Source of the DNA: Diphasiastrum complanatum
Lineage: Eukaryota; Streptophyta; Lycopodiopsida; Lycopodiales; Lycopodiaceae
Length of the DNA: 64,000 nt
Reading direction: 5' to 3'
Assembly: GCA_029204225.1 (NCBI GenBank)
Contig: CM055099.1
Coordinates: 68,069,084-68,133,083 of the forward strand
In this document: piece after piece, positions 50,773 to 59,700 of the stretch
Position numbering within the stretch: the stretch's first letter is position 1
Layout: each line of letters opens with the position of its first letter
The notes under the pieces: generated by a model
The model's database searches: none
What the model saw: the letters and a program-made list of their open reading frames with translations, nothing else
Told to the model about the DNA's origin: nothing
Made by a program: the position numbers and the translations under genes

Positions 50773-53700
50773 GCAATGGCAACAGCGCGCCTTCTCCTTC
50801 CTCCCTTTCTCCTCCCTCCCTCCTCCCTCCTGCGATGGCTCCCTGTAGTGATGGCGCCCTGCTGTTGAGATCGCTACCTTGCTGCTGCTGCTCGCTGCCC
50901 TCCATCGCTACCCTGCCATCGCTAACCTGCCTCGCTACCTGCCCCTCCTATCATCGCACCCTGTTCCTGCCCTGTCTCCATCGCTACCTGTCCCGCTGCC
51001 TGCACATCTCCCTCTCCCTCCCTCCTGCCTATTTCTGCCCTTGTCTCCTCGCTACCTGTACCTGTCCCTGTCCCTGCCCTCCTTCTGCTGCCCCCTCGCT
51101 ACCTGTCCCTGTCCCCACCCTTCCTTTTGTCTGTCCTTTTGCCTTTCCTCTACCTTTTCCCTCATTAATCCTGTATCTAGCTATGGTACTATGGCTGTCT
51201 GGCAATCTCTGAATCGGAAAGGGAAGAAAACCCCTCCCCCTTCTCCCTTTGTCTTCTCAGCCATCCCTATTGCAGCTCCCAATCCCTTTACCTTGCCCCC
51301 TCCCTCTCCTGCTTCCTCTCCCTCGCCCCTACCCTCCACTCCCGCAAGCTACACCTCTTCCCCTACGGCCGCTACCCCCTCTACGCTTTCTTCCTCCTCT
51401 CCCTCTTTCACCCCTTCATCTTCATCCCCCCCATTGTCTCTTTCAACTGAATTTTTATCTCGTTTCCCCCGTATCATTGATTCTCTTCATGAGGACAATG
51501 CATCCTTGCTTGTGATCATCAAGAAACAAGCATTCCAAATCTCCACTCTGGAGAACACGGTCTTAGCCCTATCGGGCAAAGTTGGCATTCTTGAGGTTGA
51601 TGTTACTTACCTCAAGAATGAAATGGAATCAGATGAAAATGAAGAAGAAGGAAGTGGCAATGCAGATTTAGAAAACAAGGCAAAGCAGTTGCAAGAACGG
51701 GTTCACTCCTTGGAGCAGCAACTTCAACAATCGAAGAGTTCTTGGGCCGGCGTGCTCAAGGGTTCTAAGCATTATTTCTGAATCTATTCAAGAACATAAA
51801 AAACAAGATCTCAAAGCCCTCAATGTCAGGGTTAGGGGAGCTTCTTTTGCAGGTAAGGACCTCGTGGCTGAGGCAAATGCTTTTATTCATTCCACCTTTG
51901 GTCTCAAAGAGGATGTCATATCTGCTGCTTGGGTGGGTAAGCTCCAACCCACCACAGTGTTTCTGCGATTCAAGGATGCTTTGCTTCGTCAAAAGGTTTT
52001 GTGTAAAAGAGGCTGCCTGAAGGGGTCTACTATTTTTATGGATGAAGACTTGACGCCCATTCAATGGACTGAGAGAAAGAAAATCATCGCAGATGCTAAG
52101 GCCAATGGTTTCCGGACTCTCTTTCGAGACGGACGCCCGGTCTTGGTTAAAATTGCAGAACTTAAAATTTCAGATTCTTCTCCCTCTCCTATGTGAGAGA
52201 TGTTTTGAGCTACGGCCATTTATTTCCTCTCCTGCGTGAGAGATGAGCTTTCTTTACATAACGATTTACGCTTTAGTTTTAGTCTAGTTTTTTGTTCACG
52301 GCACTGCCCCGTCTGAGTTCCATTTACTTTGTTGTACTACCTCTCCAGTCTTATATGCCTTTTGGCATGAAAAGACATTAATAAAGCTTTCTTTCTCTCT
52401 CTCTCTCTCTCTCTCTCATGGATAGTACTATATTTTTAACCTACTTTTCCCTTCTCAATTTGTAGCATGACGAAACCACTTATGGACCAGGTATCTTCCT
52501 AACAAATAACCTCGTTGAAACCCAAAAACTTTTTTTAAACTTGTTTTAATAGTGGAGATTCATTCACCTATAAACCAATGGACAGGATTCACCCAAACTA
52601 AGATTCTTTCACAAGCCAATATAGATGGGTGGAGCTTATCTATAGTGACCCACAAAACACTATATATACGTGAAATTCGACTCTTGCTTTACCTCATCAA
52701 CGAAGGGAGAAGGAGTGAATACTACAGTTGCTTCCAACGAAGCTACCTTGGTAAGTATTTTTCATTCATTTGGTTTCAACTTTGAATTATTCTTTGTATG
52801 TGGGAATGGGTTAGATTGCTTAGCCATCAACGATCCACCTCTTGTAACTGGCTTGTACATATACGGAATGTTGTATCTTTATAATCATCACTGAGTTGCA
52901 GCGATCAATCGTTGTCCTACAGCGCCCATTTCCAGCAATCAATCGTTGTCCTACAGCACCCATTTTCACTCTCTAAAGCTACATGAATTGAGCTTGTGGT
53001 AATGTTTGTCTTCCTTCAAGAGAAGAAGGATGTGTTAGAAACAACATTAAATTAAAGCGTAGCTTTAAGTCGAGATCTTTGTTGTTTTGAATAGCTAAAT
53101 AAACACATTTTCTGGAAACGTCGTGACATCATCACAAGAAAGCACGGGGACACTTGTTCAAGGGTAACAAACTTTCCTTAGTTAATTTATGCGTATCCGT
53201 TTAAAACACTTCAGTCATAGGATTACCTAAATCCCTATTGCTTCAAACCATAATACATAACAGATTATGCGGTAACCTAGGGTTTTAGGGCAACCAAGTG
53301 AGAACTATTCATTTATTGTTATGCTTTCCATTCCTTAACCTAAAACATAACCATACCCTTTGGACATCACCTTGTGGTTAAGTCTTTTTGCTAAAGCTTT
53401 GCCCTGAATCTACAACCTATTAGTTGGTTCAATCCTTTTGTTTTGCGTATAAGTTTATTAGGGCAATGGCTTGATCATTCATGAGGCACATGGATTTGTC
53501 CATGGATGTCGACATCTTGCTCTAACATATGGGTTAGAATGGCATGAAGTTTCCCTAATATATGATGTCCTTGCCGGCTCGAATGTTAATGAATTTTGTC
53601 AAAGCTTGATATGACATACCGTCTCATGTTAGGTCTATTGGGTTTTATAGTGGTTTATATAAAGGCATGGCTTGCTTTTCCTAGATAGCATGGATTTGCT

Positions 53701-56700
53701 TGGGAAATATCTACAAGGTTCGACCTATCACCAACTAATATTTACAAATGGGAATCTTGGACTAATTGTTTTTAATGATGACTAGTGTGTTGTTAAGTGG
53801 TTAAACTTGTTGTGTACATGGATAACAACTGACGTCCGGCATTGACGCTTATCTTCCTCGCTGAACTAACCTTTGCGGTTTTGTGTGGTGGGATGGTGGC
53901 AGGTACCAGCTGGACACCCTGAAATAAGTTTTACCTTACTATGCTTTTATCTGAGTATTGTATGATTGTTTCAGCTACATTTTTCCTTGTTAGTTTATGA
54001 ATAAAGGTTTCAAGGTTTGGTCTGGACTTGTCAAGAGGAACTATGTGAAATGACAAGAGATATGTGTCCACTGGTATGAATCCATTCAAGTTGACTTATG
54101 GTTATCAACCAGCTTGTCCAATTACCACAAGCGTTCATTAGAATGTACCAAGCAACGTTGAGTTTTTAATCCAAATGCAAGGCAAGCTTGAGGCTGCGAG
54201 GCTAAACCTTTCCAAGGCTTAGGCACAAGTGGAGAGATATGCATGCGAGCATCGTACCTTCAAGGTATTGGAAGGGGGTAATTTAGCTTGTCTACAAGTG
54301 CCCACTAAGTCAAAGGTAATATGCATTGGTAAGTGTAAGAAACTATCACCAAGGTACTATGGACCATAGAAAGTCATTAAAAAATTGGTGAGGTGGCCAG
54401 TAGGTTAGAGTTACCTCAGGGATGTAAAGTACATCCAGACTTTCATGTTAGTCGCTTGAAAAAGTGTACATCAGGGTGACAACCTTGTAGAAGGCTTGGT
54501 GTCACTAGAAGAAAAAGTCGCCTTGGATCATGGGCCACCACATACTATAAATAGGAGGAAGAGGCGATTGAGATATCGTATCCTCCAAGAGGATCTAGTT
54601 ACGTGTAAAGGACTTCCCTTGCCTGCTGAGACTAGTTGGGAGAGTCATTACAAGCTATGTTAGCATAGCCTAAGTTTGTCATCAAGGATCGATGACTTTC
54701 CTAAAGGGGGTGAGAATGTTAGGCCCTAACATACCTCGAAAGGACCAATGATCTAGTGAGCAAGGGGACCACCGGTATTGAGGCTGCTCAATGTGAGCAC
54801 AACTCGCATCCTAATCTAGGCAACGGACGATTTTATGTATGGGTCCTTGGGTGTCTCATTGTAGTTGACTCCGTGAGTACATGCATGCCACCAATTGTGC
54901 AATGACGTGTGTAGATTTTGATGTGCAATTGACCAAATTCACTTGTAGGGGCTAGTGAGCGGTGACTAGGGTTAGTTGGTTGGAGTCCGAAGTAAACCAC
55001 AAGGCCGTTTAGGCACAATGGAACATGGGGGGTGGCAGCTCGTCTAAGCCGTTACGCCTATCTCACAAGTCCGAAGTAAACCACAAGGCCATTTAGGTAC
55101 AATGGAGCAGGGGGGTGGCAGCTCGTCTAAGCCGTTATGCCTATCTCGCAAGTCAAGGCTTGTTTTAGCCAAACTACATGGATTAGCTACCCATGCATGG
55201 ACACCATGTGCCCCAGGACAAGTATAGCAAGTAACTAGCTTAAAAGACTGCCTATGGATGGGAGGAAATTGAGCCATAGAATCTGTAAACATTGTGTTTT
55301 CATCATATAGTATGAGTATGCTTGTAAAGACTTTCCCATGCAATAACTATGACTACCAACCACAATAGGAGATAGACATCAAACAAATCACTCGTAAGGA
55401 ACTTAGCTCTCCAAGTTCCTCAAGAAACCACCTAGTCGGTGAAAGGATGAATCTCATAATCACACAACAAGAGAAGTCACATGACGAAGGAGAAAGCACA
55501 TAAGAACCAAACATTTTAAATGGCCAAGTCCAAGAGAAAGTACTATATCTTGAATGATTATCTCAGCTGGACTCTCTCACAATATATAGACACACAAATA
55601 ACTTGTTCTCACCTCAAGATATGGGGCCCTATATACAACTCACCCCCTAACAGGGACTAAGTACAACTTATGTAAATTGGGGCCTGGGCCCATTGGTAAG
55701 ATGTTAGTGATTACTAGTAACTCAAATTTCTACGAGCGTTGGTCCCATTAACAACTTCACCCTACCATTGGGGGTAAATGTGTTTTTATATCATTACGTC
55801 TCCATGACAAAGACATTGAATGAAATAGACATTACTCTTCTAGCATCCCCTCTTAATGGCTATTTTGTTTATTGTAGCAAGTAATGAATCTCTAAACTGT
55901 AAAAAATGAGAATGTTTTTAATCCTTTGGTAAATATGTCGACAACCAAAACAATTTAATTCGTCCTTTCGTAATTATGTGAGCAACTTGATCACTGGTGT
56001 TGTAATACTCAAGCTCTACTTCTCCACTATACGGCCTTTCTCTTATAGAATGTTGGTCAACCTCAAATGTGTTTTGTTTGAGAATGGTATATAAGGTCCT
56101 TGAGTAGCCATGTATAGTGTGGAACATCACAATATTATAATGTAGGTTCGACTGGCTTCACATGCCACTTCAGTTGTAACCTATATTGAACTTCGTTAAA
56201 AGATAATGCCGCTAAAGGTTGCTACTTACTAGACCATGAAATAGCACCAGAACCATACTATATGGACAACATGTTTTCCCAACTTCCTTTTTGGGAAAAC
56301 GTGTTTTCCATAACTCTATGTTTTCCCAATTGGGAAATACCCAATAAACATTATGGGAAAACACATTTCCCCATAACAGAAATCATATCATTTGTTTAAA
56401 TGCCAAATTTGACCATTTTTTAGCAATTTCTAAGAGTCTTGTTGACCTCATTTCAACATAATTTCATTTCTCGCTTGCATTGTACATCTACTTTCTTTCT
56501 CAATGTCCACCTCTTCCACATGCACTCTTGTAATTACCTTGCACCAGTACGCTTTTGTAATGACACGGCGTTCCCTTGTTTCACATTTCTTGTTTCTCAA
56601 ATATAATTTCTTGCTCAGGGGGCCATTGTTTTCCTCGTTTTCAGGTGGAAAAGGCTTCCAAAACCCAAATCATAGGTATATTTTATGGTTGATCTTCGAT

Positions 56701-59700
56701 GATCTTTATCGTGGTGCCAGACCAACATTCTTGAGCCTAAACACAAGGTATTCCTTACTGCCATATGCTCCCTATGCTATCATTTCTACAATAGAGTTCA
56801 TTTTAGCAATTGGAGAAAATGTTTCATCATCACCAATGTCGTCTAGTTGTGCATACCGGTTTGCAAATAGCCGTGCTTTTTGCTTATTGATTGAACCGTG
56901 TGAACAACTTGGTTCCTTCTTTCTCTTGTCCTTGAAAATGAGGTGCACGATCCTTGTTATGTATAGGCTCACTTCTATTATTTTTCCTTGTGGTCTCAAC
57001 GTTGTATAATCTATAAGCCTTCTCTTTAGGACTGCAGCCCAGAATATGCACTTTGTTGCCTTTAAGTCCAACTTTTGTCTCTTTTCCTCAACGGAAATAT
57101 TTAAGCTTATGTTCTGCACTCAAAATCTCTAATACGCACAATCATGGGCTTATGTTCGATATATGCTTTCTTGAGTGTGATTCCTTCCATGTATCTTGTT
57201 GGGTACTATTTAGTAGATATATTGTTAAATTTATTGCTTCTGCTCAAAAACAATCTAATAAACCTTTACTTGTGAGGATACTCCAACACTCATTTTATTC
57301 CTACATTTGGCAACAACAGTTTCTAAGGAGTGTACACAATTAAATACGACCACTTGATGCCATTGGCCTTATGAATTTCAAAAAACTCATCCAATTTGTA
57401 GTCGCCTCCTTTATTTAATCTTAGTGTCTTTATTTTCTCCTTTGTTTGATTCTCCATAAGAGCTTTGGGTTGCTTGAAGAACTTCAAACCTTCAAACTTC
57501 TAGCACAGAAAATAGATTCAAGTATTCCTATGAAGTCATCTACAAGAGTCATAAAGAAAGCCCCCTACAAACCAGTTTGAGCTGATCCGCACATATCAGA
57601 ATGTAGCAACTCTAATGCCTATTGTTATGTCCTTAGTTATGGACCTAACCAACCTCTTTGTAACTTCTGAGCTGAAGAGACCATTGGGATCAATGTATCC
57701 CATGGTGTTGGGATCGTCTTTGATTTCCTTGAATGATCAGTTATAGGTCATTCTTGTGATTATTGTTCAGCAGATTCATCTTGAGAATCAGTGATCACTG
57801 TGAACACCTTGGTTCCTTTTTCTCTTGTTCTTGAAAATGAGGTGCACGATCCTTATTATGTATAGGCTTGCTTCTAATATTTTCCTTTTGGTCTCAAGAT
57901 TGTATATTCTATAAGCCTTCTCTTTAAAGGGGTAGCTCAAAATATACACTCTATTCCCTTTAAGTCCAACTTTTGTCTCTTTTCCTCTGCAAAAATATTT
58001 AAGCTTATATTCTAAACTCAAAAACTCTGATATGCACAATCGTGGGCTTATGTTTAGTATATGCTTTCTTGAGTGTGATTCCTTCGATGTATCTTGGTGG
58101 ATTACTATTTAGTAATTATATTATTGAATTTATTGTTTCTGCTCAAAAAGAATCTGATAGACCTTTACTTGTGAGTTTTATTCCTACGTTTGCAACAACA
58201 TTTTCTAAGTGTACACAACAAAATACTACCAGTTGATGCCATTGGCTTTATAAAGTTCAACAAACTCATCCAATTTGTAGTCGCCTCCTTTATCTGATCT
58301 TAGTGTCTTTATTTTGTTGGATTCTCCTTGAGAGCTTTGGATTGCTTAAAGAACTTTAAACCTTCAAAATTCTAGCACAAAATATAGATTCAACTATTCC
58401 TTATGCAGTCATCTACAAGAGCTATAAAGAAGTGCATGCCCCCTACAAATCAATTTGAGCTGATCCACACATATCAAAATGTAGCAACTTGAACGCTGTT
58501 GTTATGCCCTTGGTTAAGGACCTAACCAACCTCTGCCATGTAGAAAAGCCCCATGAATGGTAGAGCAAGTGCATGTGACTCAAGGATAGGTTTCAATAGT
58601 TGGTATCCGTCATACTTGACTTATTGAATTTATGGGGCCACCGAAGTGGACTAGGACACACCTTATGTAGCCTTGCATGGGTTGGGCAGTTGCATGGGCA
58701 CTTGGGAGGTGAGAGGTCAAGCATAGAGGGTGCCTAGAAGGAGGGGGGAGTCCCTTCCTCTAGCTCATTCTTGCTTGAGAGCTCTTGGTGACAGTTCAGA
58801 GTTTTCTTGGCTTCTTGGTGTTTGCTGCTCTATTGCACGAGGGAGATGAGTCTTTGCTAGATAGCGTCTATTGGATGGGAGGATTGTCCCATGCAACTTC
58901 ATCGAAGGATTCTTTATGTATGATCTTTCTACTTCTTCTAATCTTTACAGGAGGTCAGATTACAGGAGCGAAAACTTTTTATGTTGCTTACCCATAACAC
59001 AAGTCTCATGTACGTACAAGCTTGATTTGAATGAAGTTCAAATTATTATTCTTTAGTGTTACATCCACGTCCGGTATAAAGGCATCGGAATAATCCTTGA
59101 AGTGGATATTTAATACATGAGTTTATTAATTAAGCCTCGTCATTCCAAAATAGGCCAGGAATGTAAATAATAACCTTGTGACGACCCATTCGCACATCTA
59201 AGGACATGTGGAGCTATTACATGGGTTAGGACGGCTATTGACTTGATGTAGAGTACAAATAGTATTGACTTGCATGTATAGGAGTGCAATAGGCTTGCAT
59301 GGGCACATGCACAGGCACTAAAGGGGCTATCTATCCTTGTAGAAACTTGCCCTACTACCATTCTCTATTGTGTGATTAATTGCCAATTCTCTCTCTACAT
59401 TAGTATCCTATCCCGTGGCTTGGGGGTGATGCTATTGGAGATTGATCAGTAGCTTCTACTTGGTTGGGTGGTCTGGCTCCACTGTTATTCCTTTGTGTGT
59501 GTCTTGTAAGCAAGATTTTGAGGTGCTTCCCCTGACATTTAACACTTGAAAACCATGAAAAAATTGTGCCATAACGTGACTTAATTCTCATCTGTTGCAG
59601 CTTTCTTGCTATTTCCTCCCTCCTCATTTCATTGTTTCCTTTAACAATGTTACGAGTTGTGCTAAACGAACTTAGCATAAGCACAAACATACTCGACTCT

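Larger units (their letters stand above)
50772..52393 (+). mobile_element. ORF1-only LINE-like retroposon, copy 2
   Basis: A GC- and CT-rich 5' region is followed by an ORF1-like frame from ATG 51191 ([13 protein letters not shown]) to a stop at 51779-51781: basic start, Pro/Ser-rich stretch, and coiled coil (about 51580-51740). The RRM-like C-terminal part ([13 protein letters not shown], then GRPVLVKI at the end) lies one frame over (about 51775-52196), so one frameshift separates the halves. The fold and position match LINE ORF1 proteins (Transposase_22 type). The 3' tail (52275-52393; GGCACTGCCCC and GCCTTTTGGCATGAAAAGA) matches copy 1 and runs into (CT)n. No ORF2 is present. Confidence 0.75.

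Noticed and set aside
50573-51212. Long Ser/Leu or Arg/Glu ORFs across the (CT)n tracts (also at 29859-30137 and 49543-49850)
   Set aside because: A dinucleotide repeat is open in all frames; these are artefacts of the microsatellites.
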